64,000 nucleotides of DNA from Gymnodinialimonas phycosphaerae (GTDB lineage Bacteria; Pseudomonadota; Alphaproteobacteria; Rhodobacterales; Rhodobacteraceae), in the NCBI RefSeq assembly GCF_019195455.1, contig NZ_JAIMBW010000001.1:1240001-1304000 (forward strand), written 5' to 3'. Shown piece by piece: positions 1 through 7,584 of this stretch (position 1 is the stretch's first letter; each line of letters opens with the position of its first letter). Made by a program: the position numbers and the translations under genes. A model generated the notes under the pieces. The model did not search any database and was not told where the DNA came from. It saw nothing but the letters and a program-made list of their open reading frames with translations.

Positions 1-744
1 CTCTGCCTCGGTGCGACCGTGAGCGCCACTGCGCTTGTTTCTAAGATACATTGTCCCGTCCACGATGCTCCCAAGCCCAGAGGCGATTTTCTTTAAGTCT
101 TTTGCCTCTAAGTCCTTTGGATTGATTCCAAGATCATCGCGGGTAATGCGCCACAAATCGTTGAGTGTGTCTCCGTTCTCATTGTACGCGATTGTCTTTT
201 TGTTGAGGTACGCCTTGAACGTGGCTTCAAGCACATTGCCCGCATACTGCGCCGCTGCATTCGGATCGTCTTCGACTTGTTTCAAGGCCCGTTTCATTTC
301 GACTTCGACGGCAGAAAGACCGCGCTGCGAAACCAATTCATCCAATGATGCAGTAGGCGTGGCGCTTGCGGTTCCGATATGTCCTCCATCGGAATAGCTC
401 AGCCCGCAACGCGACAGAATTTTCCGTATGCGCTCCTGTCGCTGCTTCAAGATAACTGACCATTCAGGCACTTCAACACGCATCCAGTTAGCGCCGCTCG
501 AAGGGTCCCAACCCGGATTCTCGAGAATATCCTCTAAAAGTGGGCCAAGTACTTTTATCGGTGACGGACTTTGCTTGTTAATGAGGCGCAGCCAATCGAC
601 GGTTTTTTGTACTTTATTTCCGCCGGGATTTTCTTCCGGCGCATCGGCATAGGCGAATAAGCGGTCAATATCCGCGTGCGTATAGTTGTCACTGAAAATC
701 TCGCCGATGACGCCTATCACGGGCGACGGTATCTTTTCGTCCAT
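1..744 (-). CDS. Abortive-infection family protein (Abi_C type), 3' end outside window
   Basis: An open frame of 248 codons runs from an ATG at 744 to the left edge without a stop, so the C-terminus is missing. GAGGG lies about 7 bases before the ATG. Residues 8-80 resemble the N-terminal region I associate with abortive-infection proteins (YTHADIDRLF, a WLRLINK stretch). The last visible residues, LRNKRSGAHGR, match the Abi_C C-terminal signature. Proteins of this family are annotated as phage-defence or abortive-infection factors; the biochemical activity is not visible here. The gene looks lower in G+C than its neighbours, which fits horizontal acquisition. Any partner genes would lie left of position 1. 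Family assignment is from remembered motifs, not a search. Confidence 0.75.
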   Translation of the reverse strand, partial: MDEKIPSPVIGVIGEIFSDNYTHADIDRLFAYADAPEENPGGNKVQKTVDWLRLINKQSPSPIKVLGPLLEDILENPGWDPSSGANWMRVEVPEWSVILKQRQERIRKILSRCGLSYSDGGHIGTASATPTASLDELVSQRGLSAVEVEMKRALKQVEDDPNAAAQYAGNVLEATFKAYLNKKTIAYNENGDTLNDLWRITRDDLGINPKDLEAKDLKKIASGLGSIVDGTMYLRNKRSGAHGRTEAE

Positions 745-874
745 AGCGCTGCCCTCATGCGGTGGACGCGCGCTCTATCCTTATTTGGTGGCTAACTTCA
801 AGTGCCTGAAAGGTACTCCACAGGCTCCGGACTTCCCGTTTGCCTGAGCCAGGCCCTCGCAGAAAATCGCCTTA

Positions 875-934
875 GCTGACATTAGCTGCATCGCAGACTT
901 TGCTCATTTCGGCCTGAAACCTGCCATTCGCTGC
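875..934. repeat. Pair of degenerate 15-bp direct repeats
   Basis: GCTGACATTAGCTGC (875-889) and CCTGCCATTCGCTGC (920-934) match at 12 of 15 positions, spaced 45 bp apart. They lie in the 197-bp gap between the Abi gene and the VOC gene. No function is evident; they could be a remnant of a dispersed intergenic repeat. Confidence 0.35.
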
Positions 935-941
935 ACCCGTC

Positions 942-1496
942 TCACCCACTCAAACTCGCCCGCCTCCCACTCAACTCCTCAATCGCAATCGCCAGGTGCT
1001 TGTCCACAATCGCCTCGTCCCCTGCCGCCACCCGCACCTTGTGGGCCGCCATCAGCACATCCGCGTGGGTGTGTCCCGCAGGCGGCTCGAAGCGGTAGGA
1101 GGCCAGCTCGATCAGCATGCCGCACGGGTCACGGAAATAGATCGAGTTCATGAACCCCCGGTCCTTCTCGCCAGAATGCGCGATCCCCCGCGCGTCGAGG
1201 CGTTCGACCAACTGGCTGTACATCGACTGGCTGACCGAAAACGCCACGTGGTGCATCTGCCCCACCTCTTGTGCCGCCGCCTCGCCCGTGGGTTTGCGCG
1301 CCTCGTTGGTGAAGATGGTAATCAACCGCCCGTCGCCGGGATCGAAGTAGAGGTGCCCCTGGTCAGGGTCGTCCAGATTGGGCTGCTCGAAGATGAACGG
1401 CATCCCCAGAACCCCCTCCCAGAAATCAATCGAGGTCTGACGGTCCGCCCCCACCATCGTGATGTGGTGCAGGCCTTGCGATTGGAGTTTGTGCAT
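942..1496 (-). CDS. VOC-family (glyoxalase/dioxygenase superfamily) protein
   Basis: This 184-aa protein has the paired beta-alpha-beta-beta-beta modules of the vicinal-oxygen-chelate superfamily. The first module opens with GLHHITMVG near residue 8 and includes IDFWEGVLGM. The second opens with MHHVAFSV near residue 80 and ends with GMLIELASY near residue 127, where the histidines and glutamate would bind a divalent metal. Members are ring-cleaving dioxygenases or lyases, often named glyoxalase-like; the substrate cannot be read from sequence. AGGAG precedes the ATG at 1496. The gene is transcribed alone from a gap carrying a perfect palindrome (1586-1603). Confidence 0.8.
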   Translation of the reverse strand: MHKLQSQGLHHITMVGADRQTSIDFWEGVLGMPFIFEQPNLDDPDQGHLYFDPGDGRLITIFTNEARKPTGEAAAQEVGQMHHVAFSVSQSMYSQLVERLDARGIAHSGEKDRGFMNSIYFRDPCGMLIELASYRFEPPAGHTHADVLMAAHKVRVAAGDEAIVDKHLAIAIEELSGRRASLSG

Positions 1497-1546
1497 GTCG
1501 GCTCCTTGGTCAGTGCATGGGCCCTCGCATCACCGCGCACACACCC

Positions 1547-1603
1547 GTTAACACTTTTATCACTATATTTCAGTCACTTAACCCCCTGCTCAAGCTTGAG
1601 CAG
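1547..1603 (-). promoter_or_regulatory. Palindrome plus promoter-like element, copy A
   Basis: The perfect 18-bp palindrome CTGCTCAAGCTTGAGCAG (1586-1603) is followed on the minus strand by GGGTTAAGTG, an AT-rich AAATATAGTGAT and GTTAAC (1547-1552). The same series recurs at 27288-27362. Here it lies 50 bp upstream of the VOC gene, so it could be that gene's operator and promoter: TATAGT would serve as -10, with TTGAGC about 20 bp before it. No T-tract follows the palindrome on either strand, which argues against a terminator. Confidence 0.5.
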
Positions 1604-1609
1604 CCTGCA

Positions 1610-2938
1610 TCACAGCCGCCGGATCTTCAGTTTCGTCAGGCGGTTCTGCTCCCGCTCCGCCACTTCAAACCGGAACCCGTGGAAGGCAAAACATTGCCCC
1701 GGCAGCGGGATCGTCTGGGCCTCGTGGATCACCAGGCCCGCGACCGTATTGGCCTCGTCATCGGGCAGGGTCCAGTCCGTGGCGCGGTTGAGATCGCGGA
1801 TCGTCATGGCCCCGTCGATGGTGTAATTCCCCGCCGCATCGGTCCTCAGGACAGGCGCATCGGGCGTGTCGAATTCATCGGTGATCTCGCCCACGATCTC
1901 TTCCAGGATATCCTCCAGCGTGATCAACCCGCCAAGGGCGCCGTATTCATCCACGACCAGCGCAAAATGCGTGTGGCGGCGCAGGAACTGGCGCATCTGA
2001 TCGTCGAGAGTGGTGGTTTCGGGCACAAAGTACGGCTCCATCGCCACATCGGCGATGTCGAACCCGGCCAGCCCCGGCGCATTGTCGCCGCGCGTCAGGC
2101 GATCGATGGCGCGCAACAGGTCCTTGGCGTGGACAACGCCCACGATGTTCTCGGAATCCTCGCGAAACACCGGCAGGCGTGTGTGGGGCGATTGCAGGGC
2201 CTGGCTAAGGATTTCCTCGGGGTCGGCGTCCGCATCGATCATCTCGATGCCCGAGCGGTGGAGCATGATCTCTTCCACCGTACGCTCATGCAGATCGAGC
2301 GCGCCCAGAAGGCGGTCCCGCTGCTCTTTCTCGACCGAGCCCTCCTGGTGGCCAATCGTCAAGGCGCCCATGATTTCCTCATGGACAGACAGCATGTTCG
2401 CGCCTGCGTCGATGCGCAGGCCAAAAAGGCGCAGCACGCCGCGCACCAGCAGGCGGACGATGGCGACCACGGGGGCCATGAGGCCGATGATGAACCCGAT
2501 GGGCCGCGCGATGCGCGCGGCCGACACCTCAGGGTTGTTGATCGCATAAGTCTTGGGCAGCACCTCTGCAAAGATCAGAACCAGCGCGGTCATCACGAGG
2601 GTCGCGGCCACGATGGCCCCCTCTCCCAACAGCGTCGAGAACAGCGCCGTGGCCAGCGAGGTCGCCAGAATGTTCACCAGGTTGTTGCCCAGAAGGATGC
2701 CGCCGATCAGACGCTCGTTGTCCTCCTTCAACTCCAGCGCGCGTTCCGCGCCCTTGCCCCCCCACTCGCCCTTGTCGGCAATGGAGCGCAGCTTGCCGCG
2801 AGACGCCGCCGTCAGGGCCGTCTCGGAGCCCGAGAAGAAGCCCGAGCACACAAGCAGAAGGAAGATCACGCCGGCGATGATCCAGGTGGTGGGATCTTGC
2901 AGCGCGGCGGGATCGAAGAAGGGGGTGTCGTTTTCCAT
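1610..2938 (-). CDS. HlyC/CorC (CNNM-type) family transporter with CBS domains
   Basis: The 442-aa protein begins with a DUF21/CNNM membrane domain: hydrophobic helices at about residues 18-38, 80-115 and 145-170, with the family motif SGSETALTA near residue 36. A CBS-domain pair follows (about 205-335, including the VVDEYGALGGLITLEDILEE segment), then a CorC_HlyC C-terminal domain to the end. CNNM/CorB proteins are inner-membrane divalent-cation (Mg2+/Co2+) transporters; the older name hemolysin is misleading. It lies 105 bp downstream of xerD on the same strand. Length is normal for the family. Confidence 0.9.
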   Translation of the reverse strand: MENDTPFFDPAALQDPTTWIIAGVIFLLLVCSGFFSGSETALTAASRGKLRSIADKGEWGGKGAERALELKEDNERLIGGILLGNNLVNILATSLATALFSTLLGEGAIVAATLVMTALVLIFAEVLPKTYAINNPEVSAARIARPIGFIIGLMAPVVAIVRLLVRGVLRLFGLRIDAGANMLSVHEEIMGALTIGHQEGSVEKEQRDRLLGALDLHERTVEEIMLHRSGIEMIDADADPEEILSQALQSPHTRLPVFREDSENIVGVVHAKDLLRAIDRLTRGDNAPGLAGFDIADVAMEPYFVPETTTLDDQMRQFLRRHTHFALVVDEYGALGGLITLEDILEEIVGEITDEFDTPDAPVLRTDAAGNYTIDGAMTIRDLNRATDWTLPDDEANTVAGLVIHEAQTIPLPGQCFAFHGFRFEVAEREQNRLTKLKIRRL

Positions 2939-3043
2939 GGGGTGGTTATGGGGCCGGACGCGCGTCCATTCAAGGCGGCGTGCGTGCCGCAGATCGTGGG
3001 ATTGAGTTTTTCTGGCAAGATGAAAGGGACGGCCCCCGTAGCG

Positions 3044-3958
3044 CTAGCGCGCGAGGGGGTGCTTATCGAGGACCAGTTGGCGCAGGCGCTCGTCGAGGAT
3101 GTGGGTATAGATCTCGGTCGTGGCGATATCGGCATGGCCCAGAAGCGTCTGGATCGCGCGCAAATCAGCACCGTTCTGCAAGAGGTGCGTGGCGAAGGCG
3201 TGGCGCAGCGTGTGGGGCGTGACGCGGGCCGGATCGATGCCTGCCGTGACGCAAAGTTCCTTGATCAGTGTGAAGAACCGCACACGCGTGAGGTGCCCGG
3301 ACTTGCCCCGTGAGGGGAAAGCGAAGGGGCTTTGGGGTTCTTCCTGGGTCTTGTCCAAATGCGCCAGCCAATCGATGATCGCGGCCCGCGCGGGCGGAGA
3401 CAGGGGCACCATACGCTCTTTCCCGCCTTTGCCGAGGACGAGCAGCATGTTCGGATCACCGCGCAACGCCGAGACGGGGAGCGAGACCAGCTCCGTCACC
3501 CGCAGGCCCGTGGCATAAAGGATTTGCATCAGACAATGGTTGCGAAGACGCTCGGTCGGGTTGCGCCCGTGGGTTGCAGCCGCTGCCAGCAGGGCGTCGA
3601 CCTCTTCGACGGAAAGCGTGGCGGGCAGTTTGCGCACCCGCGCAGGCCCGGTGATCTGTAGCGTCGGGTTGTCGGCACGCCAGCCTTCTTCATGAGCGAA
3701 GCGGAACAGTTGTTTCAACGACGAAAGCCGCCGGGCGCGGGTCGCGGGCGCAAGCCCCTCCGCCTCCAGGCTTGCGATATAGCCCTCCAGCGCCGCGCGG
3801 TCGGCCCCCGCAAAGCCGCCGCCCTTGGCCAGGGCCGCCATGGCGTCCCGCAGGTCGCGCCCATAGGCCAGCAAGGTGTTGCGCGCCGCGCCCTGTTCGG
3901 CGGCGGCGGCATCGAGGTAGAGCGCGATCCAGTCGGTATCGGTGGCGGGCGCGTTCAC
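3044..3958 (-). CDS. xerD: Tyrosine recombinase XerD
   Basis: The 304-aa protein has an N-terminal SAM-like core-binding domain (about 8-95) and a C-terminal catalytic domain. The full tyrosine-recombinase set is visible: Arg in YATGLRVTEL (~152), Lys in GKGGKER (~177), His and Arg in HTLRHAF (~249-252), His in GHAD (~275) and Tyr in IYTH (~284). XerD acts with XerC at dif to resolve chromosome dimers at the division septum. No other mobile-element gene is nearby and the flanking genes are chromosomal, which favours XerD over a phage integrase. It starts 3 bp after the stop of the secreted-protein gene, so the two are probably cotranscribed. Confidence 0.9.
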   Translation of the reverse strand: MNAPATDTDWIALYLDAAAAEQGAARNTLLAYGRDLRDAMAALAKGGGFAGADRAALEGYIASLEAEGLAPATRARRLSSLKQLFRFAHEEGWRADNPTLQITGPARVRKLPATLSVEEVDALLAAAATHGRNPTERLRNHCLMQILYATGLRVTELVSLPVSALRGDPNMLLVLGKGGKERMVPLSPPARAAIIDWLAHLDKTQEEPQSPFAFPSRGKSGHLTRVRFFTLIKELCVTAGIDPARVTPHTLRHAFATHLLQNGADLRAIQTLLGHADIATTEIYTHILDERLRQLVLDKHPLAR

Positions 3959-3961
3959 GGC

Positions 3962-5485
3962 CTAGCGCTCCAGAAGCAACAGTTGCAGGGCAGTGCGGCG
4001 GGCGACGTCCTCCAACCCGACCGAACGGAAGAGGACAAGCGCATCGGTCAGATCATCGGCATCCCCGGTTCCCCGCGCCAGCACTTGGGCGGCCCGCAAA
4101 AGCGCCTCTCCAAGGCGGTTCTCAGCCACGTAGGGGCTGTAGCGATGGGCCGGAAGGGGATCGGTGAAAGCACCGGCAATGGCGCGGTGGATCGGGTCAT
4201 TGCCCGTATGCTCGACGGCCAGGCCGCGGGCGACGGCGAAAGCAAAACGCTCGGCTTCGTCCTGGGCGATAGCGGTTTGGGCCACCTCTTCGTAGATCGG
4301 CGACAAAAGGCCCACGCGCCGCGCAAGAATGCCCGCATCGCCCACCAGGGGCGTGCGCAGAAGGCGATCCGCGTAGATATCGGCGAAAGCGACTTGCAAT
4401 CCAGCCTCGGCCATGGCGTCCCAGGCGGGCACCAGACGGCGGCTGGTTTCGACCGGATCGCCCGCCAAAAGGGCCGCGTCAAAGGCCTGAACCGCCTCAA
4501 CCCGATCCCATACCGCCCCCGACGCCGAGGGGGCCTGGGCCGTGTAGATCGCCAGCCATTGCTGTGGTGCGATGGCGCCGGACCGGGTCAGCCGTTCGGC
4601 CGCGTCCAATTGCGCGCGCCAGCCCGCCAGCACGCTGAGGTCCGCGTGCACGAAGGCCAGCGGCAGCCCGGTGGCGTCAGGCCGCTCCGCGATGGCCATG
4701 CGCATCTGAAATTCCAACGCCGTCAGGTTCGTGTCGGGCGGCAGGGGCGGTTCCCCCTCGAACAATTCCGGGTCCAGGAAGCGGGCGATCAGATCGCCTT
4801 CGCCCTCGGTAATCTGGCCAAGGGCCTCTCCGGTATCCAGAAGCAGCACGGCGGCAGACCAGTCGCCGCCCCGCGCAAGGCAGAAGATCTGGGCGGGCAG
4901 CGTTGGCGCGATATCGGGGTTGGCGTTCATCGTGGCGCAGGCCCGGTTGGCGCGGTCGGTCAGCAACGAGACATCGAACCACCGGCGGAAGATGGCGGGG
5001 TCCGAGGGCCCTGCCCGCTCCATCAGCGCCTGCGCCGGATCAAGCGCGCCGCGCGTCAGCAACATGTCCAGGCGCGCGAGGAACAGGTCAGACCCTTCAG
5101 GCGGCGCGCCTTGGGGGGGATTCAACTCGGCCAGCGCCAGGGTCTGGGTGAAACTCTGCATCGCGGGCAGGCCCTGAACCGGCTGCGCGCGCATCAGCGC
5201 GGCAAGGGTTTGGGTGTCTGATGCGCCCCAAAGATCTGGCGGCAACCCGGTGATCGAGGCTGGCAGCAACCCCACCGCATCCAACTGGATCGCGTCCAGC
5301 GGCAACACCGTGATCGCGGGCGTAGAGGCATCGGTGGCGATATTGGCATGGGGCCGCGTGACCGTGTCCGACAGCCAATCGGGTGTGCCCAGGGGGGGCA
5401 AGCCGCTGGTGTCGATGTCCTGCGCCAGTGCCGCGCCGCCCAACAGGCAGCCCACCACGCAAAGGGTAACGCCGTTAGTCCACAT
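3962..5485 (-). CDS. Secreted or periplasmic protein of unknown function
   Basis: 507 residues from an ATG at 5485. The N-terminus (MWTNGVTLCVVGCLLGGAALA) is a clear Sec signal peptide with an ALA-Q cleavage site. The mature part is Ala/Leu-rich and helical with no motif I recognise; the pattern of short helical stretches could suit a tetratricopeptide-like repeat fold, but that is a guess. A TTG three codons upstream is an alternative start. The start overlaps the 44-aa membrane-protein gene by 11 bp and the stop lies 3 bp before xerD, giving a compact minus-strand operon that diverges from aroKB. Confidence 0.7.
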   Translation of the reverse strand: MWTNGVTLCVVGCLLGGAALAQDIDTSGLPPLGTPDWLSDTVTRPHANIATDASTPAITVLPLDAIQLDAVGLLPASITGLPPDLWGASDTQTLAALMRAQPVQGLPAMQSFTQTLALAELNPPQGAPPEGSDLFLARLDMLLTRGALDPAQALMERAGPSDPAIFRRWFDVSLLTDRANRACATMNANPDIAPTLPAQIFCLARGGDWSAAVLLLDTGEALGQITEGEGDLIARFLDPELFEGEPPLPPDTNLTALEFQMRMAIAERPDATGLPLAFVHADLSVLAGWRAQLDAAERLTRSGAIAPQQWLAIYTAQAPSASGAVWDRVEAVQAFDAALLAGDPVETSRRLVPAWDAMAEAGLQVAFADIYADRLLRTPLVGDAGILARRVGLLSPIYEEVAQTAIAQDEAERFAFAVARGLAVEHTGNDPIHRAIAGAFTDPLPAHRYSPYVAENRLGEALLRAAQVLARGTGDADDLTDALVLFRSVGLEDVARRTALQLLLLER

Positions 5486-5609
5486 CCAGATCAACCGGTT
5501 GCGTCACAGTTTGCACGTCGGGCTGCAAAAACCCGGAGTACGCATAGCCCACCAGCGCCACAGCGCCCAAGAGCAGCAAAACCAGCACCAAAAGTATGAG
5601 CCGCCCCAT
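5475..5609 (-). CDS. 44-aa single-pass membrane protein
   Basis: ATG at 5609 opens a 44-codon gene. Residues 4-24 (LILLVLVLLLLGAVALVGYAY) form one strong transmembrane helix, followed by a short acidic tail. It overlaps the start of the secreted-protein gene by 11 bp, which implies translational coupling. Its start is 91 bp from the divergent aroK frame, so the gap 5610-5700 must hold back-to-back promoters. Function unknown; possibly membrane-associated with the downstream exported protein. Confidence 0.65.
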   Translation of the reverse strand: MGRLILLVLVLLLLGAVALVGYAYSGFLQPDVQTVTQPVDLDVD

Positions 5610-5700
5610 CGTCTCGCCCCCTGCTCCTTTGCAAAATGTCCGCCCGCACCCGCGCGCGACACCATCGGCGTTTGCCGCCGCTTGAGAGTTCATATAAGCC

Positions 5701-6318
5701 ATGGACGGCGAGATTTCGCCACTGATCGGGGGATTTTTTTCAGCCATGGGCGAAAGCGCGCCACAGGAGTCGTCCAGACTGGCCAAAAGCGTTGTGCTGA
5801 TTGGCATGATGGGCGCAGGAAAGACGGCGATCGGCCGCGCTTTGTCGACCACACTTGGGGTGCCGATGCGCGACTCGGACACCGAAATCGTGCAATCCGC
5901 GCGGCTTACCATCGCCGAGATCTTCGAACGCTACGGCGAGCCGTTCTTTCGCGAGAAAGAGGGGCAAGTGATCGCGCGCCTTCTTGACGGCCCGCCCTGC
6001 ATCCTGTCCACCGGCGGCGGCGCGTGGTTGTCAGAAGAAAACCGCAAGATGCTTCTGTCGCGCGCCAGCGTGGTCTGGCTGGAGGCCGACCTGGCGCTGC
6101 TGTGGTCGCGGGTGAAACACAAGACCCACCGCCCGCTTCTGCGCACCGATGACCCTCGCGCCACCTTGGCCGAACTGCTGGAGGAGCGCACGCCTTCCTA
6201 CGCACTCGCCCCCGCCAAAGTCACCGTGAAACCGGAATGGTCGATCGACCTCACCGCCGCGCAGGTGATGGACGTCTTGCGCCAGAATGGTACCCTATCA
6301 GAGGCCCCCGCCCGATGA
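5701..6318 (+). CDS. aroK: Shikimate kinase
   Basis: Phosphorylates shikimate at O3 in chorismate biosynthesis. The P-loop GMMGAGKTAIG, the shikimate-binding DSD triad, the RLLDG region, GGGAW and the lid stretch HRPLL are all present. From the ATG at 5701 the protein is 205 aa. An in-frame ATG at 5746 (MGESAPQ, preceded by GGGGGA) would give 190 aa, nearer the family norm, so the start is uncertain. The stop overlaps the aroB start as ATGA, placing two consecutive-branch shikimate enzymes under one transcript. Confidence 0.92.
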   Translation: MDGEISPLIGGFFSAMGESAPQESSRLAKSVVLIGMMGAGKTAIGRALSTTLGVPMRDSDTEIVQSARLTIAEIFERYGEPFFREKEGQVIARLLDGPPCILSTGGGAWLSEENRKMLLSRASVVWLEADLALLWSRVKHKTHRPLLRTDDPRATLAELLEERTPSYALAPAKVTVKPEWSIDLTAAQVMDVLRQNGTLSEAPAR

Positions 6319-7439
6319 CGTCTTCCCCGATCGATACCGTCCATGTCGACCTTGGCGACCGCGCTTATGATGTCGAAATCGGCGCGGGCCTGCTGGCAAT
6401 GGCGGGCGCGCGCATCGCCCCGCTTCTGGCCCGCCCCAAAGTCTGGATCGTGACCGAGGAAACCGTCGCCACCCTGCACCTTGGGACCTTGCGCGCGGGT
6501 CTGGGCGCCGCCGACATTGCGTCCGAAGTCTTGATCCTGCCGCCCGGTGAGGCCACGAAATCCTGGCCGCACCTGCAACGCGTCGCCGATTGGCTCTTGT
6601 CTGAACGGGTCGAACGCGCTGACATTGTCGTCGCATTTGGGGGTGGCGTGATCGGTGATCTTGTGGGCTTTGCCGCCGCGATCCACCGCCGGGGCATTCG
6701 TTTCGTGCAGATCCCCACCTCGCTTCTGGCCCAGGTCGACAGTTCTGTCGGCGGCAAGACCGGCATCAACGCGGCCCAGGGCAAGAACCTGATCGGTGCG
6801 TTTCACCAACCCTCGCGCGTGCTGGCCGATGTCGATGTCCTCGGCACGCTCAAGCCGCGCGATTTCCTTGCGGGTTACGGCGAAGTCGCCAAATACGGGA
6901 TGCTCGGCGATGCGGATTTCTTTGCCTGGCTGGAGGTCAACGGCCCCGCCATGGCGGCGGGCGACGACGCGCTCCGGCAAGAGGCCGTGCGCCGATCGGT
7001 CCAGATGAAAGCCGACATCGTCATGCGCGACGAGACCGAGCAAGGCTGTCGCGCGCTCCTGAACCTCGGCCACACCTTCTGCCACGCGTTGGAGGCCGCC
7101 ACCGGCTACTCGGACCGCTTGCTGCACGGGGAAGGCGTCGCCATCGGCTGCGCCCTGGCGTTCGAGCTGTCGTCACGCCTGGGCCTTTGCGCGCAGGAAG
7201 ACCCAAGCCGTGTGCGCGCCCATCTGGCCGCCATAGGAACCAAGCGCGACCTTAGCGATATCCCCGGAGACCTCCCCGACGCGCGTGCGCTCCTGTCCCT
7301 GATGGGGCAAGACAAAAAGGTCGTCGCGGGCCAACTTCGCTTCATCCTTGCCCGCGGGATCGGCGACGCCTTCGTCACTGCCGACGTGCCCACGAAGGCC
7401 GTCGAGACCCTGCTGCAAGACGCTCTCGCCGCCCGTTAA
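6315..7439 (+). CDS. aroB: 3-dehydroquinate synthase
   Basis: 374 aa from the ATG that overlaps the aroK stop (ATGA). The enzyme converts DAHP to 3-dehydroquinate using NAD and a divalent metal. Visible signatures are the NAD-binding GGGVIGDLVGF, the QIPTSLLAQVDSSVGGKTGI active-site strand, and the metal-ligand regions NLGHTFCHALE and LLHGEGVAIG. Length and order are normal. Expression should follow aroK. Confidence 0.95.
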   Translation: MTSSPIDTVHVDLGDRAYDVEIGAGLLAMAGARIAPLLARPKVWIVTEETVATLHLGTLRAGLGAADIASEVLILPPGEATKSWPHLQRVADWLLSERVERADIVVAFGGGVIGDLVGFAAAIHRRGIRFVQIPTSLLAQVDSSVGGKTGINAAQGKNLIGAFHQPSRVLADVDVLGTLKPRDFLAGYGEVAKYGMLGDADFFAWLEVNGPAMAAGDDALRQEAVRRSVQMKADIVMRDETEQGCRALLNLGHTFCHALEAATGYSDRLLHGEGVAIGCALAFELSSRLGLCAQEDPSRVRAHLAAIGTKRDLSDIPGDLPDARALLSLMGQDKKVVAGQLRFILARGIGDAFVTADVPTKAVETLLQDALAAR

Positions 7440-7584
7440 CGCCCCGGCCCCTTCCCCGTTCTTCAAATATCCCCGCCGGAGGCTCCGACACCGGCCACAG
7501 GCGCGACGCCCGAATGTCGCTTTCCGGCTTGCCCACCGGCGCGCCCCGGCCTCACATGGGAAAAACCACGACAGGAGGCAGCCC

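Noticed and set aside
35..652. Plus-strand frames at the left edge
   Set aside because: They lie opposite the continuous minus-strand Abi-family frame, which has a recognisable C-terminal signature and ribosome-binding site.
1586..1603. Palindrome as a Rho-independent terminator
   Set aside because: No T-run follows on either strand and the flanks match a promoter-like element seen elsewhere.
3044..3958. Tyrosine recombinase as evidence of a prophage or integron
   Set aside because: Neighbours are conserved chromosomal genes and no att-like tRNA duplication or phage gene is nearby; it fits XerD.
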